Shown here: positions 38,435 to 47,995 of the stretch, one piece after another
Position numbering within the stretch: position 1 is the first letter of the stretch
Layout: the number at the start of each line of letters is the position of its first letter
Source of the DNA: an uncultured Alphaproteobacteria bacterium
GTDB taxonomy: Bacteria > Pseudomonadota > Alphaproteobacteria > MPNO01 > UBA2964
Direction of reading: 5' to 3'
DNA length: 64,000 nt
Assembly: GCA_943787225.1 (NCBI GenBank)
Contig: CALSLP010000001.1
Coordinates: 1,028,964-1,092,963, forward strand
The notes under the pieces: model-generated
What the model saw: only the letters and a program-made list of their open reading frames with translations
What the model was told of the DNA's origin: nothing
The model's database searches: none
Made by a program: the position numbers and the translations under genes

Positions 38435-39229
38435 CTATTTTCGGCCGAGAATTTCCCGAGCTTTCTCAGCTGTGCTGTCATCAATGACATCAAAACGCGC
38501 GATATCTTCAGCGGTTAGATAATCGGTAATCATCGCCTGATAAGAAGGCCGGGCCCTAATCCGGTCATACCAGTCGATGATCCGAGGACAATCGTCCTGC
38601 CAGACGGTAAATAATTTCAAAGCATTGAGTCGGGTTATGTATGGCGTCGCAGCCGCATCAGCAAGTGAGTAGGCAGGCCCCGCAAGATAGTCATGTTGGG
38701 CCAGCGCGGTCTCGGCATCCCTTACAAACTTATCGAACGTTCGAATCGCGTTTGCCACAATTGGTGCCTCCAGCCCGTCCCGGTATACGGCCTCCTGTCT
38801 CGCCCGACGTGCTGGGTCAGGCATGTCTGCAAAATGCGCTTTTTGTTCTTCTGGCGTTTTTTTGAGAAAGGCCGGGCGAAAAGCCGTGGCATGGGTCAAC
38901 GTGCCTGTCGCCGGATGAATCGGGTCATCAATGCGCTTCAGACATAAACGCATGCGCGCGCGATCCAGCGGGCTCTCCGGCAGCAGTGACGGTGCTGGCC
39001 CGATATCCTCCAGGTACTGAATGATCACAGAAGATTCGAGAATGATGTCATCGCCATCAATCAAGGTTGGAACGACTGCATTCGGATTGAGAGTCAGATA
39101 GTCAGGCGCAAATTGCTCGCCTTTTCGAAGGTCAATATTTCGGCTTTCAAATTTCAGGCCTTTTTCAAAAAGGGTCACCCGGGCCTTGATTCCACAAACC
39201 GAAGTCGTTCCGTCGTAAAGAATAAGCAT
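38435..39229 (-). CDS. Glutathione S-transferase family protein
   Basis: 264 residues from ATG 39229. An N-terminal thioredoxin-like domain has LILYDGTTSVCGIKARVTLF, the conserved cis-Pro in NPNAVVPTLIDGD, and ILESSVIIQYLED (Glu-Ser glutathione contact). An all-helical C-terminal domain with YSLADAAATPYITRLNAL follows. The longer frame to 39247 adds MLGKIG. It converges on gshB, with stops 12 bp apart. Substrate not predictable. Confidence 0.9.
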   Translation of the reverse strand: MLILYDGTTSVCGIKARVTLFEKGLKFESRNIDLRKGEQFAPDYLTLNPNAVVPTLIDGDDIILESSVIIQYLEDIGPAPSLLPESPLDRARMRLCLKRIDDPIHPATGTLTHATAFRPAFLKKTPEEQKAHFADMPDPARRARQEAVYRDGLEAPIVANAIRTFDKFVRDAETALAQHDYLAGPAYSLADAAATPYITRLNALKLFTVWQDDCPRIIDWYDRIRARPSYQAMITDYLTAEDIARFDVIDDSTAEKAREILGRK

Positions 39230-39449
39230 ACCTATTTTCCCCAACAACTATCCTGTTTCCGCCGGAGCAGAATTGATGATGCAGGATTCTACCCCGCGAA
39301 GTCCTTAAAACAAACTCTTGCCCAAGAAGGAACAAAATGAGAACATTTGGGCTTGAACGATACAGGAGTTTGTTATGCCCGAGGGTAGCAATACAATCGT
39401 ATTAAATGTAAAAGATCCCGGCAAAGACACAACCATAGGACGTGGCTTT

Positions 39450-40973
39450 ATGGCTTCCCGAGTTCGAACGGTTGCCTTTTCCGGAATCGACGTGCTGCCC
39501 ATCGATGTTCAGGTCCAGATGGGGGCGGGTCTTCCTTCCTTCACAATTGTGGGATTACCCGACAAAGCCGTTGGCGAATCCCGTGAGCGTGTGCGCTCGG
39601 CGCTTGCAGCAATCGGACTGGCACTTCCCCCCAAACGGATCACAGTGAACCTGTCACCCGCCGATCTATCCAAGGAAGGCAGCCACTTCGATTTGCCAAT
39701 TGCCCTCGGCCTGTTATCCGCAATGGGGGTTTTAAGTGACGACGAATTAATCGGCTACACCGTGCTCGGCGAGCTCGCCCTCGACGGCGCGATCACATCA
39801 GTAACCGGCGTTCTGCCAGCAGCGATTGGTGCCTCAGCGGCAAGCACCGGCCTCATTTGTCCCGAAGCCTGCGGCGGGGAAGCGGCCTGGGCCGGTGAAA
39901 TCTCAATTATTGCTGCGCCCCATTTGATGTCGCTTATTAATCATCTCAAAGGAACGCAGCTATTGGCCGCGCCGGAACCCAAGCTTGCCTCGGTCGATGA
40001 GTCTGTGCCTGATCTGCGGGATATTAAAGGTCAGGAAATTGCAAAACGGGCGCTCGAAGTCGCCGCCGCGGGTGGTCACAACCTGATTATGATGGGCCCG
40101 CCGGGGGCGGGTAAGTCTATGCTCGCGGCGAGGCTACCCGGAATATTACCGCCACTTGATCCTGCGGAAGCGCTTGAAATAAGTATGATCCACTCGGTCT
40201 CGGGCAATTTAGGCGGCGGCCGCCTTATGAGAATGCGCCCGTTCCGTGACCCCCATCATTCAGCGTCCCTTGCCGCCATGATCGGTGGCGGTCGCAAGGC
40301 GCTGCCCGGGGAGGTTTCTCTGGCCCATCTCGGTGTCCTCTTTCTCGACGAACTCCCGGAGTTTTCCCGCCAGACTTTAGAAGCATTACGCCAGCCGCTT
40401 GAATCAGGCCTCGCGGTGCTCGCACGGGCTAACGCTCACCAAACATACCCGGCGCGGTTTCAGCTTGTCGCGGCGATGAACCCCTGCCGCTGCGGTTATT
40501 TGGAGGACGCAGCCCAGGCCTGTTCACGGGCACCGCGCTGCGCTCAGGATTATCAGGCCAAAATTTCAGGGCCGATGTTTGATCGGATCGATATTCACGT
40601 CGATGTTCCTGCGGTGAAGCCTGCCGATCTATCCCTGCCACCACCCGCCGAAGGATCGGCGGAGGTCGCCGCAAGAGTATCCTCGGCCCGCGCCATTCAA
40701 AGAGAGCGCTATGCCGAATTCGGCAATGGCGACACGAAAATACGGACCAATGCAGAAGTCGATGGTGAGTTATTGGAAAAGGTAGCGCGCCCTGATGATG
40801 CCGGCCGTGGGCTATTAACCGCCGCCACTGAACGGTTGCGCCTGTCTGCCCGCGGCTATCACCGCGTCATGCGCGTGGCGAGAACGCTGGCCGACCTCAC
40901 GGGCGAGGAAACCGTAAGCCGCCTGCATATCGCCGAAGCCCTTTCATGGCGTCGGACACAGCCGGGTCGCTAA
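39450..40973 (+). CDS. comM: ComM/YifB family Mg-chelatase-like AAA+ ATPase
   Basis: A branch-migration helicase family that promotes integration of DNA during natural transformation in some bacteria. About 507 residues from ATG 39450 (MASRVRTVAFSGIDVLPIDV). An N-terminal Lon-like fold (GLPSFTIVGLPDKAVGESRE) is followed by an AAA+ module with Walker A MMGPPGAGKSMLAARLPG and Walker B VLFLDELPEFSR. A C4-type zinc region (NPCRCGYLEDAAQAC) follows. The frame is open to 39375, but the extension is not conserved. No other competence genes are seen here. Confidence 0.94.
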   Translation: MASRVRTVAFSGIDVLPIDVQVQMGAGLPSFTIVGLPDKAVGESRERVRSALAAIGLALPPKRITVNLSPADLSKEGSHFDLPIALGLLSAMGVLSDDELIGYTVLGELALDGAITSVTGVLPAAIGASAASTGLICPEACGGEAAWAGEISIIAAPHLMSLINHLKGTQLLAAPEPKLASVDESVPDLRDIKGQEIAKRALEVAAAGGHNLIMMGPPGAGKSMLAARLPGILPPLDPAEALEISMIHSVSGNLGGGRLMRMRPFRDPHHSASLAAMIGGGRKALPGEVSLAHLGVLFLDELPEFSRQTLEALRQPLESGLAVLARANAHQTYPARFQLVAAMNPCRCGYLEDAAQACSRAPRCAQDYQAKISGPMFDRIDIHVDVPAVKPADLSLPPPAEGSAEVAARVSSARAIQRERYAEFGNGDTKIRTNAEVDGELLEKVARPDDAGRGLLTAATERLRLSARGYHRVMRVARTLADLTGEETVSRLHIAEALSWRRTQPGR

Positions 40974-40981
40974 GACATCAA

Positions 40982-41413
40982 CTAGCAGCCATAGCCTGGC
41001 TTGCCTCGATCTGCGATGTCAGCGCCCGTATAGACCCGCTCAATGTTTCCCCAATGGGCGGCGGTTTCACACATCCTGCAGGGTGGCGAGGTCGTATAGA
41101 GAATACAGCCAGAAAGATCATGTGTTCCAAGCGTCCGGCCGGCGTCGCGCAAGGCTTCCATCTCCGCATGGGCTGTCGCATCTGTATTCGTCACGACACG
41201 TGACGGCCCGAGCCCGACGACCCGACCATTCTTTACAACGACAGCGCCATAGGCCTGGTCGCCTTCAGACACTGCCCGTCGGCGCATTGCAAACGCCTGT
41301 TCGATAAACGCTTTATGTCCACCCACCGACCTGGCGAACGCCTGCCGCAGCGCCCACAGGCCCGCCGCCGCTGACGCCATTGCACCAGCCAGCATCGACC
41401 GGCGGGTCAGCAT
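40982..41413 (-). CDS. Tat-exported nucleoside deaminase-like protein
   Basis: A cytidine/guanine-deaminase-fold protein of 143 residues with the zinc motif HAEMEALRD (His, catalytic Glu) and PPCRMCETAAHWG (two Cys ligands). Unusually, it begins MLTRRSMLAGAMASAAAGLW, a twin-arginine signal (RRSMLAG), implying folded export to the periplasm. It overlaps the upstream paralogue by 7 bp, and the two share the AHWG-Nx(E/D)R(V/I)Y region. Substrate unknown. Confidence 0.85.
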   Translation of the reverse strand: MLTRRSMLAGAMASAAAGLWALRQAFARSVGGHKAFIEQAFAMRRRAVSEGDQAYGAVVVKNGRVVGLGPSRVVTNTDATAHAEMEALRDAGRTLGTHDLSGCILYTTSPPCRMCETAAHWGNIERVYTGADIADRGKPGYGC

Positions 41414-41796
41414 TTCCCGTACGCCGGCACGCCACCATCAGTAATATCATCGGCGCGAAGCGCGTGATATATCCTGTCCAGATTTGCCCAATGACACGCC
41501 GTGGCGCACATCGGACAGGGCGCACCACCATTCGTATAAATTACGGCGCCCGAGAGGTCGTTACTGCCAATCCGTCGACAGGCATCTTTAATCGCCTCAA
41601 CCTCGCCATGGGCGGTGGGATCATTATCAGCATAAATTGTGTTTGCCCCTTCGCCGATTATTTTACCCGACCGAACGATAACGGCGCCGTAAGCATTTCC
41701 CCGGCCCGCTCTTTCCGTTGCGGCGGCGAGATCAAGAGCGCGCTGCATAAAAGCAGCGGGGGAGGCGGCAGCAGGCTGTTTAATTGAATCTGCCAC
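41407..41796 (-). CDS. Cytoplasmic nucleoside deaminase-like protein
   Basis: A 129-residue paralogue of the following gene without a signal peptide. Zinc motif HGEVEAIKD and GGAPCPMCATACHWANLD. The family includes guanine deaminases and tRNA adenosine deaminases, but the short length and the CHWANLDRIYHAL ending fit the guanine-deaminase/CodA-unrelated CMP/dCMP-type group. Tandem with the Tat-exported copy and just upstream of the HIT gene's end on the same strand. Confidence 0.87.
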   Translation of the reverse strand: MADSIKQPAAASPAAFMQRALDLAAATERAGRGNAYGAVIVRSGKIIGEGANTIYADNDPTAHGEVEAIKDACRRIGSNDLSGAVIYTNGGAPCPMCATACHWANLDRIYHALRADDITDGGVPAYGKC

Positions 41797-41804
41797 AGGA
41801 ACGG

Positions 41805-42206
41805 CTAGACAGTTCGCTGCCAGGTTCCATCAGGCGGAATGTCACCGCCTTCGAGCATCGGCCCCAACGGCCGACCACCCAGAATATGAATATGGAGATG
41901 AAAAACTTCCTGATGAGCATTAGCGCTATGGTTCGACATAATTCGATACCCGCCCTCGACCAAACCCAACGCCCGCGCCGCCTCACCGACAGCCCGCCAT
42001 AACCCGGCTATTTCATCAGCGCTGGCCTTGGCGGTGAAATCATCCATCGACACATAAGGCCCTTTAGGAATGACTAACACATGCGTCGGTGCTTGTGGAT
42101 TTATATCGTGAAAGGCCAGCGCATGTTCCGTCTCAAGAACTTTATTACTGGGCAGCTCGCCGCGAATGATTTTTGCAAAAATGTTGGTGTCGTCGTATTC
42201 AGCCAT
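41805..42206 (-). CDS. HIT family nucleotide hydrolase (HinT-like)
   Basis: 133 residues with NIFAKIIRGELPSNKV at the N-terminus and the histidine triad FHLHIHILGGRPLG near residue 110. HinT-type proteins hydrolyse AMP-linked phosphoramidates. It follows hisE by 40 bp; the hisE-HIT pairing is common in alphaproteobacteria. Confidence 0.95.
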   Translation of the reverse strand: MAEYDDTNIFAKIIRGELPSNKVLETEHALAFHDINPQAPTHVLVIPKGPYVSMDDFTAKASADEIAGLWRAVGEAARALGLVEGGYRIMSNHSANAHQEVFHLHIHILGGRPLGPMLEGGDIPPDGTWQRTV

Positions 42207-42246
42207 GATGATTATTCCGGCAATTTTTTAAAACTTTCCCAGCAGA

Positions 42247-42582
42247 TTAATTTTTGCGCGACGCCTTTTCAGCAATGCCCGACGTCCCTTCGCGGCGCGA
42301 CAGCTCTGCCCAGACGTCATCAGGGGCAATGCCCTTCGCCGCCCAAACGACAAGCAGGTGATAAAGCAAGTCAGCGCTTTCCCCGATGAGCTCCTGGTCG
42401 TCACCGGTCGTCGCGGCAATCACCGTTTCAACAGCTTCTTCGCCAAGTTTTTGCGCAATCTTGGGCATACCCGCGCGCAGTAGTGACGCCGTATAGGAGG
42501 ATTCTGCATCGCTGTCTTTTCGCGATTCAATCACGGCATAAAGCCGCTGCAGAATATCAATATCACTCTTGCTCTCAGTCAT
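42247..42582 (-). CDS. hisE: Phosphoribosyl-ATP pyrophosphatase
   Basis: Second step of histidine synthesis: PR-ATP to PR-AMP. The 111-residue all-helical MazG-like protein has RLYAVIESRKDSDAESSYTA, QKLGEEAVETVIAATTGDD and ESADLLYHLLVVWAAKGI, carrying the metal-binding EExxE...ExxD pattern. Free-standing, not fused to HisI. Follows hisF by 27 bp. Confidence 0.96.
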   Translation of the reverse strand: MTESKSDIDILQRLYAVIESRKDSDAESSYTASLLRAGMPKIAQKLGEEAVETVIAATTGDDQELIGESADLLYHLLVVWAAKGIAPDDVWAELSRREGTSGIAEKASRKN

Positions 42583-42609
42583 GGGGCCGCCCCGCTGGTT
42601 GAAATAGTG

Positions 42610-43377
42610 TCATACCAGAACCGGGCGCACAGCAACACCAGCTGCAACCATATGCGCTTTTGCCTCGGCAATCGTGTAGGTACCAAAATGAAAAATCGAT
42701 GCCGCAAGAACGGCTGTCGCATGACCATCCCGAATACCGTCAACCAAATGGTCTAACGTACCGACCCCGCCAGAAGCGATCACCGGAATCCTGATAGAAT
42801 CAGCAACAGCCCGCGTCAGCGCAATATCAAATCCCGATTTTGTGCCATCCTGATCCATCGAGGTGAGGAGAATTTCCCCGGCGCCGAGATCCGCCATCCG
42901 TCCGGCCCAGGCAACAGCATCAATCCCGGTCGGCTTGCGACCACCATGCGTGAAAATTTCCCATTTGCCCAGGCCGGTCTGTTTAGCATCAATCGCAACA
43001 ACGATACATTGCGAGCCAAACTTCTCCGCCGCTTCGCCGACCAATTCAGGCCGGGTTACCGCCGCTGAATTGATGGAAACCTTGTCCGCGCCCGTCAGCA
43101 AAAGTTTACGAATATCTTCTGTTGCCCGCACCCCGCCGCCGACGGTGAGCGGCATAAAGCATTGCTCCGCGGTTCGCGACACCACATCAAAAAGGGTGTC
43201 ACGATTTTCATGCGTTGCCGCTATGTCGAGAAAACACAACTCATCTGCGCCCGCCGCATCGTAAAGTTTAGCCTGTTCAACAGGGTCGCCAGCGTCGATT
43301 AAATCGACAAAATTTACGCCCTTTACTGTGCGCCCTTCCTTCACATCGAGACAAGGTATGACGCGCATTTTAAGCAT
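42610..43377 (-). CDS. hisF: Imidazole glycerol phosphate synthase subunit HisF
   Basis: Cyclase subunit that joins PRFAR with ammonia from HisH. The 255-residue (beta/alpha)8 barrel has [19 protein letters not shown] (catalytic Asp near residue 11), [18 protein letters not shown] and [15 protein letters not shown]. Its ATG overlaps the hisA stop (TAATG). Intact. Confidence 0.98.
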   Translation of the reverse strand: MLKMRVIPCLDVKEGRTVKGVNFVDLIDAGDPVEQAKLYDAAGADELCFLDIAATHENRDTLFDVVSRTAEQCFMPLTVGGGVRATEDIRKLLLTGADKVSINSAAVTRPELVGEAAEKFGSQCIVVAIDAKQTGLGKWEIFTHGGRKPTGIDAVAWAGRMADLGAGEILLTSMDQDGTKSGFDIALTRAVADSIRIPVIASGGVGTLDHLVDGIRDGHATAVLAASIFHFGTYTIAEAKAHMVAAGVAVRPVLV

Positions 43378-44123
43378 TAGACGCTGCCTTCGGCCTTGGT
43401 ATCACGCAACATCGCGATTGCCTCAGCGGGTTCAATGCGTCCGTCATAAAGAGCGCGACCACAGATGACGCCCTCAATCCCCACCGCCGATTTTTCCTTG
43501 AGTTCCTTGAGATCGTTGAGGGAGGAAACGCCGCCTGACGCAATCACTGGCGTGGTCAGCGCAAAGGCCAGGTCTACCGTCGCCTCGAGATTGACGCCGC
43601 CCATCGCGCCATCACGATTTATATCGGTATAGAGAATTGCCGCAGCGCCACTATCCTCAAACCGCAATGCCAGATCGAGAACCCGGACACCAGAATCTTT
43701 CGTCCAGCCTTCAACCGCCACCTTGCCATCGCGGGCATCGATGGCAATGACGATTTTACCGGGATAATCAGCACAAGCCTTGGTGACGAAGTCGGGGTCC
43801 GACAACGCCGCCGTCCCCAAAACGATACGGCTAACACCGACCTCAATCCAATGGTCCAGAATTTCCCGATTGCGGATGCCACCGCCAAGCTGCACCGGCA
43901 TATCAACCGACGACACAACCTTTGCAACGATATCCGCATTAACGGGCTTCCCCTCAATCGCGCCGTTTAGATCAACAAGATGCAGCCACTCAAATCCAGC
44001 GGCCTGAAACTCTTGCGCCTGCTGAACAGGATCGGGATTAAAGATTGTCGCCTGCGCCATATCACCGCGCAACAACCTGACACACAGCCCGTCTTTGAGA
44101 TCAATCGCCGGAAACAAAATCAT
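43377..44123 (-). CDS. hisA: Phosphoribosylformimino-5-aminoimidazole carboxamide ribotide isomerase
   Basis: Isomerises ProFAR to PRFAR. The 248-residue (beta/alpha)8 barrel has [20 protein letters not shown] (Asp 8) and [29 protein letters not shown] carries the second catalytic Asp near residue 168. It overlaps the GNAT gene upstream by 4 bp and hisF downstream by one base. Confidence 0.98.
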   Translation of the reverse strand: MILFPAIDLKDGLCVRLLRGDMAQATIFNPDPVQQAQEFQAAGFEWLHLVDLNGAIEGKPVNADIVAKVVSSVDMPVQLGGGIRNREILDHWIEVGVSRIVLGTAALSDPDFVTKACADYPGKIVIAIDARDGKVAVEGWTKDSGVRVLDLALRFEDSGAAAILYTDINRDGAMGGVNLEATVDLAFALTTPVIASGGVSSLNDLKELKEKSAVGIEGVICGRALYDGRIEPAEAIAMLRDTKAEGSV

Positions 44124-44680
44124 TTAGGATGCCCCTTTTTCCCTGAGCCATTCTTCAGGGCCTTCGTGTAATAGTGTCCGACAATTGTCTTCCCGTTGAC
44201 AACCGCATAGTTGGGATTGGAACCCCAGCGCTCATACCCCAATGACTCATAGAGTTGAATCGCCGCATCCTGAGTTTCCCGAACATCAAGATTGATAAAC
44301 CGAACGCCGTGCTGGCGCGCAGATTTTTCACACGCGACGGTTAGATCACGGGCCAGCCCATGACCGCGCGCCCACGGCGCTACGAAATTTGTTGTAATCG
44401 TCGCAATACTATTTTGCGCTTCATTGTTTCGCGGCGGGCGAACCAGCTGCGCTGACCCAACGGCATGGCCTTCATAGCGCGCGACAAACAGCTCTCGCTC
44501 CGGCACCAGAAGCACGCCTCGCCAGTAACGTTCGAGCAAATCTCTGGGCGGCGGCTTCAACCAGCCAAATCCGCCACCATCCAGAATCGCCGATTCAGCG
44601 GCATCACATAAATCTGCAATGTCGCTATCAGACAGCTCATAGGCCTGCTCAACGGAAAGACTTGAAACAGCCTCATTCAT
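44120..44680 (-). CDS. GNAT family N-acetyltransferase
   Basis: 186 residues with the acetyl-CoA binding segment NFVAPWARGHGLARDLTVAC (motif A, R/Q-x-x-G-x-G/A) and QLYESLGYERWGSNPNYAVV (motif B). Translationally coupled to hisA by a 4-bp overlap, a placement seen in other alphaproteobacterial his operons. The acceptor is unknown; nothing ties it chemically to histidine synthesis. Confidence 0.9.
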   Translation of the reverse strand: MNEAVSSLSVEQAYELSDSDIADLCDAAESAILDGGGFGWLKPPPRDLLERYWRGVLLVPERELFVARYEGHAVGSAQLVRPPRNNEAQNSIATITTNFVAPWARGHGLARDLTVACEKSARQHGVRFINLDVRETQDAAIQLYESLGYERWGSNPNYAVVNGKTIVGHYYTKALKNGSGKKGHPK

Positions 44681-44710
44681 CTCATTGCCACCCTGTCCAA
44701 ACGAGGTTCA

Positions 44711-45354
44711 TCATGGCTGCCACTTAAGAAAGTTTTTGAGAAGCACAAGCCCTATCGTCTGGCTTTTCTCAGGATGAAACTGCGTTCCAATCATATTCCC
44801 GCGGCCAATGATAGCGGTTACGGCGCCACCATAATCCGTCGTCGCCAGAATATTGGCGTCGTCAGCACAGCGCATCGAAAAACTATGAACAAAATAAGCA
44901 TGCGTCCCATTTGGAATGTCCATCAAAACCGGGTGATCTGTCGCGGTTATTTCGAGCTCATTCCATCCCATATGCGGAATTTTTAACGTATTATCGACCG
45001 GCTCGATTGGCAGCACATCACCACCAACCCACCCGAGACCCATGTGTTCGCCATGTTCAATGCCGCGCGCTGCCATGAGCTGCATGCCAACGCAAATTCC
45101 CAGAAACGGACGGCCATCCGCCACCACCGTTTCATTCAACGCCTCGACCAGGCCGTCCAACGCCGCCATCCCGGCAACGCAATCACCAAACGCGCCAACG
45201 CCCGGCAAGACAACATAATCAGCCTTGCGCACACCGCGGCATCCCCGGTAACAATAACCTCGTAATGTCCGTTAATTTCGCTCGCCGCAAGTTCAAGCGC
45301 TTTTGCGACGGACCGCAAATTTCCCGATCCGTAATCGACAACAACAACTTTCAT
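44711..45354 (-). CDS. hisH: Imidazole glycerol phosphate synthase subunit HisH (one frameshift)
   Basis: Glutamine amidotransferase that feeds ammonia to HisF. It starts at 45354 ([20 protein letters not shown]) and shows the class I triad: nucleophile in [12 protein letters not shown] and His/Glu in [11 protein letters not shown] single missing base near 45233-45240, after VTGDAAV, shifts the frame; the other frame continues [20 protein letters not shown]. Repaired length about 215 residues, the family norm. Probably a consensus error, as histidine synthesis otherwise looks intact. Confidence 0.92.
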
Positions 45355-45379
45355 GATGGCGAACCCAGTCCAGCACGTT

Positions 45380-45763
45380 TCACGTTCTGGCAAATCCTTG
45401 AAGATCAAACCATCGGCGTAAAGCAGCTTCGAAACGAGGCGCTGCGACCACCCCCGCCACGTCATAACCACGTTTTACCAACGCAGCGCTTAGCCAGTCA
45501 TGAGCGCTAAAGCCAATAATCACGGAATAGGCCAAACCAGCAAAAAACGCCAATTCGTCTGCTACACCGGCTCAAGGCAAGCGCCGCCTCTAACAAAGCC
45601 CATCCGCCAAAAACAAGAGCAGCCGACCAACCACATGCGATGCCATAACGCCCAAAACCCGGTGAACAGAAAGGCAAAAAAGGAAAACCCATCCCTTCAA
45701 CAGCACCGGCTCCGGATCGGATTCGCCTGCGTCTGGCGCAACATGTACCAAATAGATGCGCAC
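45380..45763 (-). pseudogene. DUF2628 family membrane protein (several frameshifts)
   Basis: Between hisB and hisH the three minus-strand frames together give a DUF2628 protein. GTG at 45763 begins MRIYLVHVAPDAGESDPEPV. Other frames then read FFAFLFTGFWALWHRMWLVG, AALVFGGWALLEAALALS and DELAFFAGLAYSVIIGFSAH, ending DWLSAALVKRGYDVAGVVAA with a stop at 45380. At least three single-base changes are needed, at CC, GG and CC runs. This family often occupies exactly this place in alphaproteobacterial his operons. Function unknown. Likely a sequencing artefact. Confidence 0.75.
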
Positions 45764-45765
45764 GA

Positions 45766-46359
45766 TTAACCGCCGAGCGTTCCTTTGGTCGACGGCACAG
45801 CATCCGCCGCCCGTGGATCAATAGTTATCGCCGTCCGCAAGGCCCGCGCCAGTCCCTTAAAGCATGATTCCACAATATGGTGATTGTTCTCGCCATATAG
45901 ATTCTCAACATGCAGCGTAATTCCCGCCGCTTGGGCAAATGCCTGGAACCACTCTTTAAAGAGCTCTGTGTCCATATCGCCAAGCTTTGGCTTCGAAAAA
46001 TCGACCCGCCAAATCAAATAGGGGCGTGCCGAAATATCGAGCGCAACACGCGACAAGGTTTCATCCATCGGAATATAGGCCGAGGCAAAACGGGTTATCC
46101 CCGCATTATCGCCCAGCGCCTGATTAACCGCCTGGCCAATCGCAATGCCGGTATCTTCGGTCGTGTGATGAAAATCGATATGGAGATCGCCTTCGGCCCG
46201 GACATACAGATCCATCAGGCTGTGCCGCGAAAGCTGCTCCAGCATATGATCAAGAAACCCTATGCCCGTTGAAACATCGTAGGCACCAGTCCCATCGAGA
46301 TTTACGCGAACCTCAATCGACGTTTCTTTCGTCTTGCGGGTAACACTTCCTTCACGCAT
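45766..46359 (-). CDS. hisB: Imidazoleglycerol-phosphate dehydratase
   Basis: Dehydrates IGP to imidazole acetol phosphate; manganese enzyme. The 197-residue protein has [40 protein letters not shown] and [19 protein letters not shown], the duplicated HHxxE metal motifs. Monofunctional, without the phosphatase domain found in enterics. First gene of the leftward his cluster; hisG, hisD, hisC and hisI are not in this window. Confidence 0.98.
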   Translation of the reverse strand: MREGSVTRKTKETSIEVRVNLDGTGAYDVSTGIGFLDHMLEQLSRHSLMDLYVRAEGDLHIDFHHTTEDTGIAIGQAVNQALGDNAGITRFASAYIPMDETLSRVALDISARPYLIWRVDFSKPKLGDMDTELFKEWFQAFAQAAGITLHVENLYGENNHHIVESCFKGLARALRTAITIDPRAADAVPSTKGTLGG

Positions 46360-46533
46360 TTGGAGAATCCTTATTACTCAGCGGCGCCGTTTTAGCAGGC
46401 CTGCTTGAACACGGCCAGTCTTTCGGTTGCCATACAATAACGGGATTTGGCGTTTTTTTATTGCGAAATTTACCAATTTTGGCAATTCCTTCCAGATCGG
46501 GCCTTGGGGTGGCACCAACAATTGCAGGCCAAC

Positions 46534-47317
46534 ATGCCTGCGCGGCCTATGCGTGAGCGTTTCTTAAACGATGGTGAGTTCGTCTTCAGAGTCGGAGATC
46601 CGCGGATTCCGTCTATATTATCGTCAATGGCTTCATCGTCCTCGCAACACCACAGCCAACAGGCATTGGCGCCGAGAGGGTTGTCGGCCAGGGCTCTATC
46701 TTTAGCGCGGCCGAGGCCATGGGCGGGCCGAACCAACCCATCATGGCGCACGCCCGTGGACAGGCCTCTGTCCAGATCATGTCTTCAGCGGAAGTCCTCA
46801 CAGCCTGTTTCCGCCAATCAGCGCCACCGAAGCGCCTGTCTCACGTCCCCCAACGCCAGATCACAGATCAAAGTACCGCGGCGCTGCCGGTGGCTGCATG
46901 CAGCACCAGCACCCGACCCTCAGGCATTCGCCATGACTCTCGCCAAACAGAATGTGCGTTTTGCCGCGGTTCGGCCCTGATGTCGTCCGCCAGATCGGCA
47001 AAGATTCGATAACAATCGACAGATTTCCGTTCCTTGTGGGCCGCCAATCCTCACGAACCTCAGAAGCGATGAGCCCGCCGGTTTCATTAGCCGTCTCGGA
47101 CAATCAACCGTTTCAGCTCTCGCGGCGCCACTTCATGATCGATCAGGATGAAGATGGCATCATCGTGCGGGACTGCGGCAGCCATAACGGCACGATCGTT
47201 AACGGCGTTCTGCTCGGCGGCAACAGCATTGGGTTTAGGGCGGTGTTGGGTCCAGGCGAAAACGAGATTATTGCCGGCACTCTGATTTCCCCCTTTCAGT
47301 TTTCCTGCTGGATCTAG
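46534..47317 (+). pseudogene. Cyclic-nucleotide-binding / FHA domain protein (frameshifted)
   Basis: Reassembled over three frames. The first part, MPARPMRERFLNDGEFVFRV then GDPRIPS, continues in another frame as YIIVNGFIVLATPQPTGIGA and ERVVGQGSIFSAAEAMGG: a cNMP-binding (CAP-type) beta-roll. From about 46990, SITIDRFPFLVGRQS, then LSRRHFMIDQDEDGIIVRDC and GSHNGTIVNGVLLGG, form a complete FHA domain with the phosphothreonine-binding Arg, Ser/His and Asn positions. Breaks lie near 46612 and 46950. The start is uncertain (46534 or 46549). It reads rightwards into hslVU. Role unknown: probably joins second-messenger sensing to phospho-protein binding. Confidence 0.7.
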
Positions 47318-47381
47318 CCCAGAAAGACGCCCCGCCGTCTTGACCCGCAGGCCACAACAACCACATGGTGGGGAGACACCC

Positions 47382-47409
47382 CTTGATCCTCATGCAAATT
47401 CAGCATAAT
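47382..47409 (+). promoter_or_regulatory. Possible heat-shock promoter of hslVU
   Basis: CTTGAT (47382-47387), a 16-bp spacer and CATAAT (47404-47409) lie 25 bp before the hslV ATG. The CTTG -35 and the spacing match the dnaK promoter found here, though the -10 is closer to a sigma70 element. hslVU is a classical RpoH target. Confidence 0.45.
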
Positions 47410-47434
47410 TGAGCCCCGGAAGGGACAGCAGACT

Positions 47435-47995
47435 ATGGCGAACGACGATCCAACTCTCTGGCATGGCACGACAATCCTGTCGGTGCGCAAGAACGGCAAG
47501 GTCGTTATTGCGGGCGACGGGCAGGTCAGCCTCGGCGCAACGGTCATTAAAGCAACAGCTCGCAAGGTGCGGCCGCTCGGCGATGGCTCCGTAATTGCCG
47601 GATTTGCCGGCGCAACCGCTGATGCCTTCACGCTGTTCGAGCGGCTTGAAGCCAAGCTGGAACAACATCCGGGACAGCTTACCCGGGCCTGCGTCGATCT
47701 CGCCAAGGACTGGCGGACGGACCGCTATCTCCGGCGCCTGGAAGCCATGATGGCGGTCGCGGACAAAGACGTCTCGCTCGTCATGACCGGCACTGGCGAT
47801 GTTCTGGAACCCGATCTCGGTCTCATCGGTATTGGGTCCGGTGGCGCCTACGCCCTCTCTGCCGCGCAGGCTTTGCATGACATCGACGGCATGGAAGCCG
47901 AAGATATTGCGCGCAAGGCCATGGGCATTGCCGCTGGAATCTGCGTTTATACAAACACAAATGTAACAATCGAAAGTTTGCCCAAAGGTGACTAG
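47435..47995 (+). CDS. hslV: ATP-dependent protease subunit HslV
   Basis: Threonine-type peptidase of the HslVU (ClpQY) complex. The 186-residue protein has the mature N-terminus at [20 protein letters not shown] (catalytic Thr after the propeptide) and then [20 protein letters not shown] and [18 protein letters not shown]. Intact, in contrast to the following gene. It overlaps the hslU start by 8 bp. Confidence 0.97.
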   Translation: MANDDPTLWHGTTILSVRKNGKVVIAGDGQVSLGATVIKATARKVRPLGDGSVIAGFAGATADAFTLFERLEAKLEQHPGQLTRACVDLAKDWRTDRYLRRLEAMMAVADKDVSLVMTGTGDVLEPDLGLIGIGSGGAYALSAAQALHDIDGMEAEDIARKAMGIAAGICVYTNTNVTIESLPKGD

